From Pterobdella sp. o SKG-2022 (taxonomy: Eukaryota > Annelida > Clitellata > Hirudinida > Piscicolidae), in the NCBI GenBank assembly GCA_964035795.1, contig OZ038320.1, forward strand, positions 12,661,076 through 12,725,075: 64,000 nucleotides of DNA, in the 5' to 3' direction. Position 1 is the stretch's first letter; every line of letters begins with the position of its first letter. This document shows positions 32,041 to 64,000 of the stretch, in pieces. The notes beneath the pieces are model-generated. The model worked only from the letters and a program-made list of their open reading frames with translations, made no database searches and was not told where the DNA came from. Both the position numbers and the translations under genes were made by a program.

Positions 32041-33850
32041 AGTTGCTCTTGTCGTATAACTGACTGAGTTTCTCTTGGGTAACTCTCTTCACAATTCTTC
32101 TCTAGGAACATTTCTGTTGGGAAAGAAGAAAAATGGTTTCGAAATCTTCTGTGTTTTCAAGTTTTATTTTCGGACTAAGTTTGACATCTTCTTTTAATGT
32201 CTGTGGTAGGGTGGTTAAAGGTCTGTCTGTGAATTTTTTCTCATTTGATGCGGCATAGTACTGCTTCATAGCCTGGAATGCTGGCGTATCAGGTATCTTA
32301 AGATATGTTCCAACATCCTCCATCTTGCACCAGCAATTTTAACTGCAAAGCAATTTCGTTCTTTTGTATAGTTCCTTGTTGCTGATTCTATTGAGATAGT
32401 GAATACCGATGACTTTCGAGCTGACTGCGGTGGAATGCGTCAATCTTAGCTTCTATGTTTTTGTTGACTGTCCATTCTGAAGAGTTGTAGGTGAGAACTG
32501 GTTTAACATACGACTTATACACACGGACTTTATTGCTTATTGTTAGCTTTTTCTTGTTCGTGTATATTTTCCATAATTTACTCATCGTAGTTTGGGCAAG
32601 TTGTTTTCTTTCAATATCTTTTTTGTCATCAAGGAAAAGACCTTGTTTTTTGCACGTTTTCCAGGCATCTTCTGATTTGGATATTTCGATGAGTTCCGTC
32701 TTGTCGGTATTGATTTTGAGATTCCAGTTCGAGAAATCATCTTTCAGTTTGTTTTCTAGGTTAAAGAGTTGCTGTTTGTCTCTACCAATGAAATCTAGAT
32801 CGTCAGTATATCTTACCATTTTTGCTGGTGTCAATGATTGCAGGTTTGTTTGCTTAGCTGTGATCTAGCTTTATATTGTTTGTTATTTTAGACTTGAAAG
32901 CTAGCAGTGCTGCTTCCAAATAAACTGTGAAAAGAATGGGTGAGAGTCCATCTACTTGAAGGATCCCTCTGTTAGTTTCGAAAGGAGTTTGTGTGCTTTT
33001 GCCACTCCATCTTTTCTTCAGACAAATGTTTGTTAATAACTTTTTAATCATCATTATTTCATCTTTTTCCAGATTTTTATCTAGAACGTTTATTAGAAAA
33101 GGTCTGTCCATAGTATCAAAGGCTTGGCTAAGGTCGATACCAAGGATATTCATCTTTGTACGTCAGAGCTTTGGCTATATCCCATTTATGAGACCAGACT
33201 ATGTCTGTTGAGTTTCTTCCATTTCTGAATCCACTTTGATAAGAACAGATGTATTTTTCCATTTTTTTGCATATAAGATTCATATTAATGTTCGATAATA
33301 CTTTTTGGATACTATTCAGTAGAGTGATAGGTCTTAAGCTTGTAAGTTGTCCTTTCGATTAACCTTTTTTTTTATAGCGACTAATACTTCACTACCAATA
33401 AAACTATCTTCTTGAATTTTATTTTCTACTATTGAATTCAATATTCTTGATACTTCTTTTAATAGTTTTTTTTCCACTATATTTTAGTATTTCGAATGAG
33501 ATCTCATCTGCACCTTTAGCTTTATTGTTATTATTTAGTTTACTTATAGCTAGTTTTACTTCATTAAAACTTATTGGGTCATTGAAAAATTGTTGCAACA
33601 TTGAATTTGGGTTGTTGTTAGATAATTTATTATGGTAGAAGTGTTTAACTTTTGTTTCAGCTTCAGTTTAGCTAAGGATTTGTTTATTCTCTTGATCATT
33701 AAGAAATAATTTATCTGGAGTTTTTCTATAGAAAAATTTCATGGCTTGGAAAGTTTAATTATCATCTCTGGACTTTTCCATAAGTTTTAATTGTTCTTCC
33801 AGACATTTTTCATCATCTTATTTTGCATAATAATAAAAAAAACTTAATTC
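32041..33850 (-). mobile_element. Decayed LINE reverse transcriptase fragment, minus strand
   Basis: Read on the minus strand. KAKGADEISFEILKYS (about 33530) is the pre-RT region. LGIDLSQAFDTMDRPFLINV (33140) holds the RT motif A Asp. GILQVDGLSPILFTVYLEA (about 32960) is the QGDGLSP block with Gln-Val replacing Gln-Gly. KMVRYTDDLDFIG (about 32820) has the YxDD-like box. KLKINTDKTE-type and VKPVLTYNSSEW motifs follow. Stops separate the pieces at about 32860, 33155 and 33400. The style resembles the 54.5-56.2 kb fragment more than the 26.3-kb LINE. Confidence 0.85.
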
Positions 33851-34152
33851 AGAAAGAAATCGCCATTTTTTTGAAAGATAAACTTGGACAAAAAAAATAT
33901 TTCAAAAATATCTAAATATACAAATTCTAAATAGACAAAATTAATTTCAATGCTTTTAGCAATTTTTGAGCTTTTTTGCACCAGCAAAAATGTTGATTAT
34001 ACTGAAAGCCAAGTGTGACTATTGCTAGATCATCTCTTCAGAATGTAATTCAATGTGATGGGGCATTTATGAAGCGCTTTTCTTTATTGATCAAAGCGCT
34101 TGCTACAAATTTAATGAAGCAAAAACACAGAGTGAAACAAATGCTAATTGTC

Positions 34153-34223
34153 GGCCCAAGCGAAGTCAGAACCGGTAACTTTAGACAATAAGTTTAACGC
34201 TCTACCTCTGAGCTTTACGGGCC
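34153..34223 (-). other. tRNA-like element, minus strand (71 nt)
   Basis: The minus strand begins GGCCCGTAAAGCTCAGAGGT and ends TTGGGCC. The acceptor stem can form about five pairs (GGCCC/GGGCC). The D arm AGCTC/GAGC is intact and the anticodon stem TTAAA/TCTAA is mostly paired around CTTATTG. The B-box (GGTTCTGACTTC) is imperfect. It is a tRNA pseudogene or SINE head. Confidence 0.5.
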
Positions 34224-35192
34224 GTTATGATTTATCATAAAAGAGCTGGATTATTGTAATATTGCTCAACTGTAGATAGCCAAATCTTTCAAAACACCAA
34301 TATATTGGCCTACAAGGACTGTTTGGAAAACATGGTGTTTCTAAAGGTGAAGACATGTTCCTTGAAGCAGTAAGCATGAGCCATTTTGCTGTCAATAAAA
34401 AGATAGACAAATATACTGATAAACAAAAGATGGCTTGAATACACTGGTCTTTGGCGTCATGAAGAAAAACAGCTTCGTGCATTTTGCAGACTATTTTGAA
34501 ATAGCACATGACAAGTTATATAAAGTACGTCCCATTTTTGAGCACTTGAACAAAGTGTGCTTACATAACGAAGTGTTGGAAAACTGCAGCTTTTAATAAA
34601 TAATGGTGTCATATTACTGTGAAAATAACAAAAAATTTATTTGGAAAAGCCCATTGACTTAAAAAATTTTTTTGATATTTTTTAGAAAAAACTTCAAAGT
34701 TGCAAAAGAAATTAAGTAATTTTGATTAGGCTGTACTTGTCAAAAACTCAGGTAATGTTCATTACAAAAGAGGATTTTCTACTTTGAAGTTGGTATTTTA
34801 CAAAAATCAAAACATCATAGAATGTCTTTAAAGTTGAACTTAGAAAAAATTTAATTTCCTGTTTTTTAATTTCAAACACTATTCAATTGCCGTTTTAGTG
34901 TTTCGAAAATTCTTTGGTTGAAACCCTGTTAAAAAAGTAGTTCAAAAATTTAGTATCGTGAAAGAAAAGAAATACACGCAAAAAATGTTCAATAGCAACA
35001 TTTATATCCTTTTCAATTATAATAATGATTGAATTCTTTTCTATTTTGAATCAATAGTTTGACATTAGAAACTTCAATTTTAAAAAACGAATTTTTAATA
35101 AAGTTTTGAATATAATAAATATTGCAATAAAATTTTCTATGTATATTCAAGTACAATCTAAAAGAGATATTTTTACCGGAATCCCAGCCAAC
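34224..35192. other. AT-rich non-coding DNA
   Basis: No gene was recognised. Open frames on the minus strand (34225-34509) have no recognisable similarity and weak composition for coding. Confidence 0.45.
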
Positions 35193-35648
35193 AAATCAAA
35201 TCAAAGCAATTTACGAGTATAATTATAGTGGCATTAATTTCAGTAGTTTCTAGACCAATGAGTATTATGAACATTGAATGCAATGTAAGGTAAGTTTTCT
35301 TAGATATTTTTAAAAAATTATGCAAGTATAACTAAATAAACAAAACAGTCAACTAAGATTATATGAAAAAAAGGTCTGTTGTTTGAAACAAAAGCAATCA
35401 TAATAATACTTAAATAAATGAAATTTAGAAAACTGCGTTGAATTTATGAATGTATAAAAATAATTGAATCTGTGATAATAAACAAAAAATATATACAGAT
35501 AAAACTTCAAATAAAATATTTTGAGCAATAAAATGTTAATTTTAGACAAAATTTGAACAACTTCATTGTCTTCATTTTTTTTTTCAATGAGACTTCCACG
35601 TCATCACAATTGAAACCATCAAGTGCTTATCTTTTTCTTTATTGTTAC
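35193..35648 (-). repeat. ~460-bp interspersed repeat, copy A (minus)
   Basis: The reverse complement matches 46076-46550 over essentially its full length, and its 3' part matches 39870-40157. Landmarks: GATTATAGTGGCATTAATTT near the 3' end, and a (TTTGA)-type tail seen here as AAATCAAATCAAA. It has no coding capacity, so it is a non-autonomous retroposon or similar element. Confidence 0.8.
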
Positions 35649-38600
35649 ATACATCTCTATAATCACATGCTTCAGCTCTATTCCACATTATTTTTGAACA
35701 GATGTTGTTTTCATTTCTCGCATTAAAGTACTTATTAAGGTACCTTAATGATATTTATGAACGTAAATTATAAACCATATTTCAAAAAAGCAACATTCTT
35801 GCTATTAGTCTTTTAGTACTTTTAAAGCTGTCGCCTTTGTTTTAAATAAAACCTTTTTTGAAGCTTATTACAATTCTTTTTAACACATTTTAATATTTCA
35901 AAATTTTGTTCCAATGTTCTAGCTTGAAATTTTAGTTTTCAGTACACCATTGAGATATACAAAAATAAATTTTTTCCACTGAGTTATATTTAAAGTGTGT
36001 GTTTAAGTCAAATTTTTTAATAACTACGCTTCTTTCTTATGACGATAACTTCCATATTAATGATACTTCAATCAGTTTTAAGCACCACGTATAACATCTA
36101 AAAGTAGTCAAAAAAAAGTTTCGTTGAAATAATCATCTTTTTGCTTCTATCAAATTAATTTATTGCATTAAATATTTCCGAGGCGGTGGTAGACCCTCTG
36201 AAGGCAGTTTGGTTTCGCCAGAAGATCTCCTTGGCTATTGTCCGCGGAAATGCTACCAGCATCCTTTCTTGCCTCTGCCTTCCTTCCTCTCTACCTTAAT
36301 CCTTTTTTTTAATAAATTATAATTAGTATGAAATTTTAATTTTCAAAATGAAGCTGTATTTAGTAGTTTATTTTTTTAAATTTACAGTATACTAAAAAAA
36401 AAATAGTTGTATTGATAATTTTTTTCCTAATATTTTAAAATCATGAAAATTAATCATTTACTTTGCAAGTAATATTTCAAATTTCAAAATTGATGTCTTT
36501 TGTTTGCTTTATCTAATACTTTAGAAAATCATATTCTGAACAAGTATACATTATCGAATTACTGAATATGGGGAATTTTCATCAGCTTAATGTTACTTCA
36601 CATCTTTGTTGTTTTTTGTCACAATTTTGTTGGATACTTTATTGATCGAATAAAAAAAAATATTTTTATAGCTTAGTTTTTTAAAAAATTTCAATTATAA
36701 TTCGTTTTCAATTGAAAGTTCAAATTGAAACCGACTAAAAACGTTTCGTAAAGTAAAATCAAGACTGAAGAAAGCTGAGTACAATATTTTCATTTCCCAT
36801 TCTAGATGTCAGTTACGTGGTCAACCGTGTCAAAGGCGCAGACAGATTTAATGAAACCAGTAGACTTATTTAACCATTATCTTCAGTTTTTCTTATTGTG
36901 TCTATTTAATAGAAAAAAATTGTTTCGCAAGAGTGATGCTCATGAAATGCAGGTTAAAACTTGCTAAAGGAAGAGCAAGAAGAGAGGGAAATTAAAAAAA
37001 AGGATTTTTTAAAAATTTTAGACAGTGTTGTTAAACTGGAGACTAGTCTGTTTGAATCTTTTTGAAATAACTGAAGTATAGATCATGATTTTTAGTTTTG
37101 CAGCTGTTGTAAAAATTTTTTTATAATTAGTGTAGTTATTATTATTGCTGTTGGCATTTTTTTTATTGGGTAGTTTATTGTTGCATTCATTTTCAGTAGT
37201 TTCATCAGATCCATCATTATTATGATTGATTTCGACCCATCTTCAAGGATCACCTCCACGTTATGTTGAACAACACGAATAATGCCTCAATCCAACCAAA
37301 AAAACAATGCGTTCGTAGTTTTAGTTATCATGAGATAGATTCATACCTGTTGATTATTGCACCCGGCATCTCGTTCATCTGCTATTATTGCCCGGCCAAA
37401 TATTTCACTTTGGTTCATTATGAAGGTTTGTATGGGAAAAAAAAGTTTAATATGAATAATCAATATTACAGCAATAACAAAGAATATTAAGCGATAAAGC
37501 ATAAAATTCTTTAAAGTCGATCCATAATTTGAGTTTCGGTTGCTCGATTTATGCTTCGCACAGGTTTACTTCATTTGAACCATAATGATAAAAAAATAAT
37601 ATGGCAGAATTTTCTAACAAGTTGGATTCTATATGTTCTGAACAAAAGGACGTTAAACATTGAGAAAGGCTAATAATTTTCTTTATAAAACAAATTAATG
37701 CCTCATTTGGCATGCTAACCGCTTGGACCTTTTCACATTCTTCAACTTGTAATAGCTTGGCACGATCTTCTAAACAAGCAGACCTGGCGGAAGTACATAA
37801 ACACATGAGTCTAGCGGAATTAAATGTTTGTTTCAATAGAAACTACGAAAATTTTATTTTCTTTTGAAACTTAATAAAATTTATTATCTCAGCTAAAGAT
37901 GAACCCAAAAAAACTAATTGGTTGTTTGGGAAGACGTCACTGGTTTGTGGAAAGGTTAAGGCCATTTTCCTGTTGTTGATATATATATAGTCTACGTGGC
38001 TATTTTTTTATATTTATGTTTTGACATACGTTCAATTAACGCATTATCTCTTACACAATTTTATTTGTTTTCTGATGCAGTAGCTTTATTTTAAACTAGA
38101 GATTCAAATAGGTTTCAAGTTTGAGAGTTCAAAAAATTTTTGTTTATTTTAGTAATTAAAATCTCAATGAAAGATTTTGAAAAAATAAAAGAATAAAAAC
38201 GAAATAAAAAACATTTTAGAATGTCAAAACAAATGTGATAGTGAAAGCAATTATGTTGATTCTCAATAAACATAGAAAAAAAGCAGAAAAGAATTCAAAT
38301 ATTATCAAAAACCAGCAAACCCTTTAATGTGTTTGCCAAAATTTTGAGAAAAACATGATTTTGGTGGAAGCAAAATAGTTATATAAAATATAGTAGAATG
38401 ATCAAAAAATTCTTTATGAGTGTTAACCAATATATTATGCATATATAATCAAACAAAAAATGGAAAACGGAGTTTTTAGGACAAAATCTCTTTTCGATTA
38501 AAACTCGCGTGCTCAAACGAGCAAGGCACTAAAAATATAAAATAAAGTTTTATGCACGAATAAACAATAATTTTAAAAATGCAAGATTCTCAAAAACAGA

Positions 38601-39869
38601 AAATTTTAGTTTTGTAGGTGAAAGAAATGTTGGTGGTGTTTTTTAGTTCACAGTAGACAAAAACTGCCATCGGTTTGACAAACGTGTTTGCCAAATTCTC
38701 TCAAAAAAATTTGAAAAATCTCTCTCAAATCACCGTTTTTGTTCAGTATAGTCATTTTTTTGTATATCTTTTCAATGTTAGAATTAATGAAAAAGAAAAT
38801 TTTTTTTTAGTGTTGGTCATTGGCTTTTAATTATGGTAATTTTTTGTTGTTGTTTAAAGTATAAAGTTTCAAACAATTTTTACAAAATTTCCAATAACTT
38901 TGAAAAGTCTTTAAAAAAATGATTTAACAGTTATTGCAAAATTTTATGGCTTCTACAAGATCAGAGCATGGTTAATACAAAAACAATTCTTTTAGCAAAA
39001 AATCCTTTCATGTATAGTTTTTGATCTCTTTTTCGTGGTAGTTAAAAGTAATTTTTTAAGAATTTCTGGAACAGTAAAAACATATTTGCTAAAAATTTTT
39101 TTATAAATTCAATGAAAAGCTTGAAAAGTGATTGCCACAATTAAGAGATGGAAAAGCATAAATTTTGAAACTATTAAAAGTTTTATGCAGTTTATTTGTT
39201 CATTAAACTTAAATGAAATTAGTTGAATTGAACGGAAACTTTTATTGAATTGTTCGGAAGCCTAGAATTCATTGAATAAAAAATAAAATAATGAAATATA
39301 CTTATATTTAAAACTCTCTTTTTTGACTTTAAAATTTTAAAAGTTTTGCATAACTATGAATGTACAAATATAATTTTGAGATTTTATTAATTTGGTTGTT
39401 TTTTCATCATATATTGATTATATTAGATTATACTGCTGTACATGTCCCATTAACTTGGGTTGACGGCAGTGGTCTAGATTATTGAAACTACTTATGGCAT
39501 AATTTATAAAATAAGCATTTTTTTGGAGCAACCTTTTTAGACTGCCAGTCCAAGCTATCATCCAATTTGAAATTATTGAATTCAAAATCCACCCTTCCCA
39601 TAATTTGGCAGTATGTCTTGCCTTTGTCAAAAAAGAATGAGCATTCGCCAAAATAAAAGACAACGATATCAGAATATCAGTTTGTTGATAGCAGAATTTA
39701 TTGCAATTAGTTATAACAAAAAAGTAGCCTCAAACTGCAGGGGCTTAGTTTGGTGCAGATTAATGTTAGATTATAAAAAACAAGCTCCTTCTTACTACAA
39801 GCTATAAGTATGGCCAGTCAGAGAGGGAATGCATGTAGTGTGTTAGGTACTCTCGCAAGTCCAAGAAAA
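35649..39869. other. Repeat-rich AT-rich intergenic DNA
   Basis: No gene was recognised. A short GC-richer patch at about 36178-36297 stands out and has the look of a retroelement 3' end or SINE. The rest, including open frames at 37263-37490 and 37549-37836, shows no similarity I can recognise. Confidence 0.5.
36178..36297. repeat. GC-richer island, possible retroelement fragment
   Basis: About 120 bp with far more G and C than its surroundings, including CGAGGCGGTGGTAGACCCTC and ending in a C/T-rich run followed by a T tract and AATAAATTATAA. It has no coding similarity. A LINE or SINE end is inferred from composition and the simple flank only. Confidence 0.3.
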
Positions 39870-40157
39870 TTAGATTTAATTATTTTATACATTCATAAAA
39901 TCAACTCAGTTTTCTAAATGTCATTTATATAAGTATTATTATGATTGCTTTTGTTTCAAACAACAGACTTTCTTTTCATATAATCTTAGTTAACTGTTTT
40001 GTTTATTTATTTATACTTGCAAATTTTTTTTAAATTGTCATATCTAAGAAAATTTACATTACATTAAATTGCATTCAAAGTGCATAATACTCAGTGGTCT
40101 AGAAACTCCTGAAGTTGATGCCACTATAATCATACTCGTCATTGATTTGATTTGATT
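39870..40157 (+). repeat. ~460-bp interspersed repeat, copy B (5'-truncated)
   Basis: It is nearly identical to the 3' 290 bp of the copy at 46076-46550, with shared runs such as ACTCAGTGGTCTAGAAACTC and TGATGCCACTATAATCATAC. It ends in the same TTGATTTGATTTGAT tail. Loss of the 5' part with an intact 3' tail suggests 5' truncation during retroposition. Confidence 0.85.
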
Positions 40158-40494
40158 AGAAGAAATCTTTCACTTGTGATTATTACAAACAATTCAAACA
40201 TTTTTGTCTATTGGGTTTTTGTTCAAACTTGGCAGTTTGGTTTAAAAAAGTCTCTAAGCATTAAAATCCACCTAATTTGCTATAGCTTTTCAATCTTTTG
40301 TTATGATTTTTATATATTTTTTTAAATGATTTATTTTAAATTTAGGCAAGCTGTAATGTGTGATACTTCATGTTCTCACCCACTTTCCGAAAGGTGTTTG
40401 CATTTTTATTATAGTTGTCTTTTTAAAACTTAATCATTTATTTGAAAAAATGTTTTTTCCAATGGATGTCTTGGAATTATAGTATAAGTAAATT

Positions 40495-40615
40495 TTCGAA
40501 CACTAGTAAGTTTATTAAGATACGAAGCTTTTCGTTATCAATGTAAAATTTCTCTTGAAAATGTTACGTTGATAACGAAAAGCTTCGTATCTTTATAAAC
40601 TTACTAGTGTTCTGA
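40495..40615. repeat. Near-perfect hairpin MITE with CGAAGCTTTTCGT core
   Basis: Left arm: CGAACACTAGTAAGTTTATT followed by AAGATACGAAGCTTTTCGTT. The right arm is its reverse complement with only a few differences and ends AAACTTACTAGTGTTCTG. The loop is about 35 nt. It is the best preserved member of the core-sharing hairpins and lies about 600 bp upstream of the CMIP start codon. Confidence 0.85.
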
Positions 40616-41212
40616 AATTATATTCTTTTTACGGTTTGGCTTTAAAAAAAATCAAGTAAATTTTCCTTGAATAAGAAGCTAATAAAAACTTCAAAAATAA
40701 ATTTGAAGCTCTCAGATGACTTCAAATAAGGGACACCAGACTTTATCGACTTCAACTTTCCACATTCGCCCTCTGAGCAAACATTATATACATTGTTCAA
40801 GGAAAGCATGTATATTACGTAAAATATTTAGTCAATATATATATATATATCTCGAATTATACACACTGCCTATAACCCATGTATATAAAACTGAATTTTA
40901 AATTATCAAAATTTATAACTGACAAAATGCAGCTATTAAAAAAATTGTTATTTGTTAATGAGATGCGGTGCTTTCGAAAGAGCTTTGTAGACGTTTATTT
41001 ATAGATATTTAAATGTATGCTATATTAATATAGTAATTTTTAAATTCAATTGTGTTTTTAAGATAAAAAAGTCACTTTTTTGAAAGTCTTGAAAAAGTTC
41101 TGAATTTATATATAAAATTCACTTCATCTGAATACAATTTGAAAAGTTGAATGCAAAAACTTTACTTTCTGAAAAAATAATTTCTTCGTGAAGATTTAAA
41201 ATACATTTTAAA

Positions 41213-60616
<19,404 letters not shown>

Positions 60617-60683
60617 GTGAGTCAACTAAATGTTTTTTGAGTTCATTCACGAATTAAACATTTTAAAACTATAAATTGACAAG

Positions 60684-60745
<62 letters not shown>

Positions 60746-63700
60746 CAACTATTATAATATAACGATTAAGATTACAGCGATATAAACCCGTTTGTGGTTA
60801 CAATTTTAACCAAAAGAAATATTTTGATTAAAATGTAATTCTTATAACAAATCACCTTCAAAAAAAAACTTGGGAATTGAAATTAATTTTTGAATAGGAA
60901 TAAGTGAGACATCGGGGGCTCTTTAAGAGATTAAACATGCAAGTACATGCCATCAAAAGGAGAACTATGAAAATTTTTTCGGCATGACCGAAGTATATAT
61001 ATATTGAAATTTCGAAAAAAAATTTATAGTTTTGAATTAGTTTAATTTTGATAGATAAATTCAATTATGAAGAATATTCAAAGATTTTCTGTGTTTCGAT
61101 CAAACTTGAAACACGTGAGCAAATTTTCATTTTACATTATTTGTATATTTCCATCAAACGTTTAAGCTTTTTGAATTTAAATTTTTGAAAATTTAAAATT
61201 TTTAAATCATCCACATAGAACTATTTATCATTCATCGAACCCTCTTCTAGTTTACAACAAGTTATATAGAATAACTATTTCCAACTTCATCCATATTAAG
61301 TTATACTTCTGTATATATTTGACCAAATGAGGGATACAGCAGTTAGCTGATTATTCTTTCCCACTCTGTAAAATCGATTGATAGGGTGATTAAAAAAGAA
61401 GTAACAAAAACTATTTTGGCATTTTTTAATATAACTGCCAGCCTAGAATGAGATGTTATTGGAATCAAGATTCGCCGTTTCTACACTTAAATTGTTTGCT
61501 CTCATTTTGTTAAGTAGGATCATCCACCAAGCCCGAAAACAAAATGCCAATTGAGCGATTTCAGAATATTACTTTGTTGATATCTGTAGCTTGATTCATT
61601 GGATAAATTGTTATAACAGCAACAGTTTTGTAAATTCAGGTGCTAAGTTGTCTGTAATTTTTAACTTTTAAAACTTAAAAATAAAATTATTCATGCTTAA
61701 TAAATTTAATTTTGAAAATATGCATATAATGAAACCGTAAATTTTTTCAAACGAAAAAATTTCTCAGACAACTCTATTTTTCGAGACAACCGTGCATTTA
61801 TCCATTCAGTTCAGCTACTTTTATCATATGTATGAGATATTTTATATTCTGAACAGAGTTCCAAGTTTTGAAAAAACGCTTATCCTACAATAAAGCTCAA
61901 AATGAAAGGTCAGCGTTTTAGAGAGCTCGATAAGTCCTTTTCGAGATTGTGCTGCTCGGTTCAGTTCCCTCTATATAACCAAGAATATGTAGCGGTTTTT
62001 CAACGTTGAGAAGGCAGATATGCCATTAATCGTATCCAAAAAACTATGCTTCGGAATTCCAAATTAAAAATTCCAAAACTGAACGTAGGGGTATACAAAT
62101 TACAGTTTTTCAAAAGCTTCTGTATTATCTGGTTGTGATACCGCACGATTTTTACTTTCAACCTTTATAATTAAAGACTAGGAAACCTATAATTAAAAGT
62201 TCAGAAAAATCTTAATCAAAGAAATTCATTTTAGGTACGTTTTTTTACAACCCATTTTTTTGCCGAATTTTCAAACCAAAACTATTCAAACGTTTAAATA
62301 AATACCTTTGAAGTTATACATGTATTATTATATAAAATAATAATAGATTGTGACAAAGTTGAATTTTTTGAAAATTTTAGTTTTTTTTTTTAAAAATCAT
62401 TTTATCTAAAATTTCCTTCATTCTATTAAAAAAAAATCAAGAAAATTGAATAAAAAAGATACATAAGATGTCTCTAAAAATAATATTAAGCAATCATTGA
62501 ATTTTTCATTTCCATCTCATACTTTAAATTTTAGTGCTTCTTACAATAGATGATAAATTTGATAAAAATTTTATGAAAAATAATGATAAATATATTTATT
62601 TTATTATAGTGTATTTAAATTAATATAATTAGATAATAATTTAAAAAAAAAACTAAAATCATGACATGAATGAAAAGAATCAGATGAACGCAAGCAAGCT
62701 CTAAACTATTTAATAAACTAAAAACCAAATGTAATTAAATACAATGTTAATAACAATAGAAATAACTGGGAATATGTCCAATATCCTTTTTCAGCTAAAA
62801 ATCTAAATTCAAATGAGCAATCTGTGAATATTAAATATGTTTTATTGAAGCTTTCTTTTTCTATGTCCATTCATCAGTAATCTACTTTTTTTCCTTTTTT
62901 ATTGAATAACTCATTCATTCAAATCTTTCTTCTTAGTTTTTGGCTACCTCTTCTTTTCAATAATTGCCATTTTTTAGGTGGTTATGTAAATGTAGTTTTC
63001 TATAAAATAGATTTTCAATCTTTTTTCAAGATTCAAATATTCAGCTTATTAGTAACATTGTTGTGTTTACATATATTTCTTATTGAATACTTTTCCTTGC
63101 ATTTAGGCACGTTTTTTTACTTTTTCGAGTTTTTTGTTATCTGTTTATTTTATCTTTTTTTAAGTAACATACCCTGTGAAACCATCAAATGGTCAACTTA
63201 CTGTTGATTTCTATAGTTTTTGTTTCAACCCGGTTGTTGAATGCACCATATTGGTAGAACAGATTATTATGGTTCTTCAGAATCAGTTCCAAGTTCTATA
63301 ATTTTTACTACCTTGTTTCTTCCCAATTATCTGTTCAAATAGAAAGTTAAATAGTGAGATTACTTGTGAGTTTTATTAAGTGGTTTTGTTCATCGTTTTT
63401 GAGAATAAAAATGGTTTTTCGCATATTTTACAAGCTTTTTCATAATTTAGTTAAAATAGAGATAGTGTTTAACTGTGAACAACTCGTATGCTGTAGTTAC
63501 AAGTTATTTTTCTGGTTAAACATCAATATCAGTCGACTTATGTTTTTGAGGTCGACAGGCTGATATTACGGAGTCAGTGTCATTTGGTTTGATGGATTTT
63601 TCTAGTTCACAATGATAAGGTTAAATACGTTAGATCTTGACTTCCAGTATTTTTCAAGTTAAGCTGGCAGTTTAAAAATAGTAGTCTGAAAATCTATGTT

Positions 63701-64000
63701 TTTGAATCTGATTAGAAAATAGCTAAACTTTTTCGACGAGTTTTTAGAAAAAATACCCGACTTCTTACTATTTCAGTCACTGGGACACGTACAGAGGTAT
63801 ATACAGGAAACGAAATGAATATAAGCAACTAGATAAGTGTGTGATAAAATAAAAAAAATTTTTAATTTAAAATTTTTCATTTTTGATACTTATTTATGTT
63901 TCATAGTTAGACTAAAATTTTGAATTTTATTGAAATTTTATTTGTTAAACTTAACTTTAATGATTTTTAACGACTAAAAAAACGAAATAAACACAAGCAA
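60617..64000. other. Probable CMIP intron, no exon recognised
   Basis: The next expected CMIP block (a HILMGSCYKTKKFLL-like sequence) was not found on the + strand. The stretch contains a (TA)n run at 60685-60742 and a GATGTCTCTAAAAA repeat end at 62467. Open frames at 62902-63207 and 63354-63563 are Phe/Leu-rich by composition and show no family similarity. Confidence 0.55.
60685..60742 (+). repeat. (TA)n dinucleotide microsatellite
   Basis: About 29 TA units run without interruption 70 bp after the CMIP exon 17 donor. Confidence 0.9.

Noticed and set aside
62902..63563. Two Phe/Leu-rich + strand frames near the window end as further CMIP exons or a membrane protein
   Set aside because: Neither contains the next expected CMIP block, and the hydrophobicity follows from T-rich sequence.

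Overview
The window looks like nuclear DNA of an invertebrate animal. It is strongly AT-rich. Its genes are split by GT-AG introns, many of them long, and encode animal-specific or animal-typical proteins: a receptor guanylyl cyclase, a CMIP-type PH-domain adaptor, an ELOVL6-type fatty acid elongase and an SLC10 transporter. At least five LINE fragments, short hairpin (MITE-like) elements, tRNA-like elements and very long perfect microsatellites fill the rest. I cannot place it to phylum from sequence alone.

Layout (all recognised host genes are on the + strand). 1-3966: the 3' half of an SLC10 (bile acid:Na+ symporter type) gene, whose 5' end lies before the window. 3967-7888: AT-rich intergenic DNA. 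7889-23014: a complete receptor guanylyl cyclase. By homology and splice-phase matching I resolve 29 coding exons that sum to 3,498 coding bases (1,165 aa). Its introns hold an 847-bp (GTTA)n array, an antisense CR1/L2-like LINE with an extreme purine bias on the + strand, and several hairpin elements. 23406-24233: an intronless ELOVL6-like elongase 0.4 kb downstream. 24.3-41.2 kb: a gene-free block dominated by repeats. It holds a LINE ending in a 2.1-kb perfect (CTA)n tail flanked by a 13-bp apparent target-site duplication, an antisense LINE of another lineage, tRNA-like elements and copies of a ~460-bp interspersed repeat. 41213-60616 and beyond: the 5' two thirds of a CMIP orthologue, with introns that hold two more LINEs, another copy of the ~460-bp repeat and MITEs. 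60.6-64 kb: probably the next CMIP intron; no further exon was recognised.

The four genes are not an obvious pathway. The cyclase makes cGMP at the membrane, CMIP is a cytoplasmic signalling adaptor, ELOVL6 elongates fatty acids in the ER, and SLC10 is a membrane carrier. The most unusual signal is the cyclase intron that starts inside the (GTTA)n array. Its real 5' splice site GTTAGT is the first unit of about 210 tandem copies of the same donor-like hexamer. Other points worth following are the LINE tail expanded to about 700 CTA units, a GC-AG intron in the cyclase gene, and a hairpin transposon family built around the core CGAAGCTTTTCGT.

Exon boundaries were derived by eye from protein homology plus AG/GT signals and reading-phase agreement. 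They are predictions, not transcript evidence.
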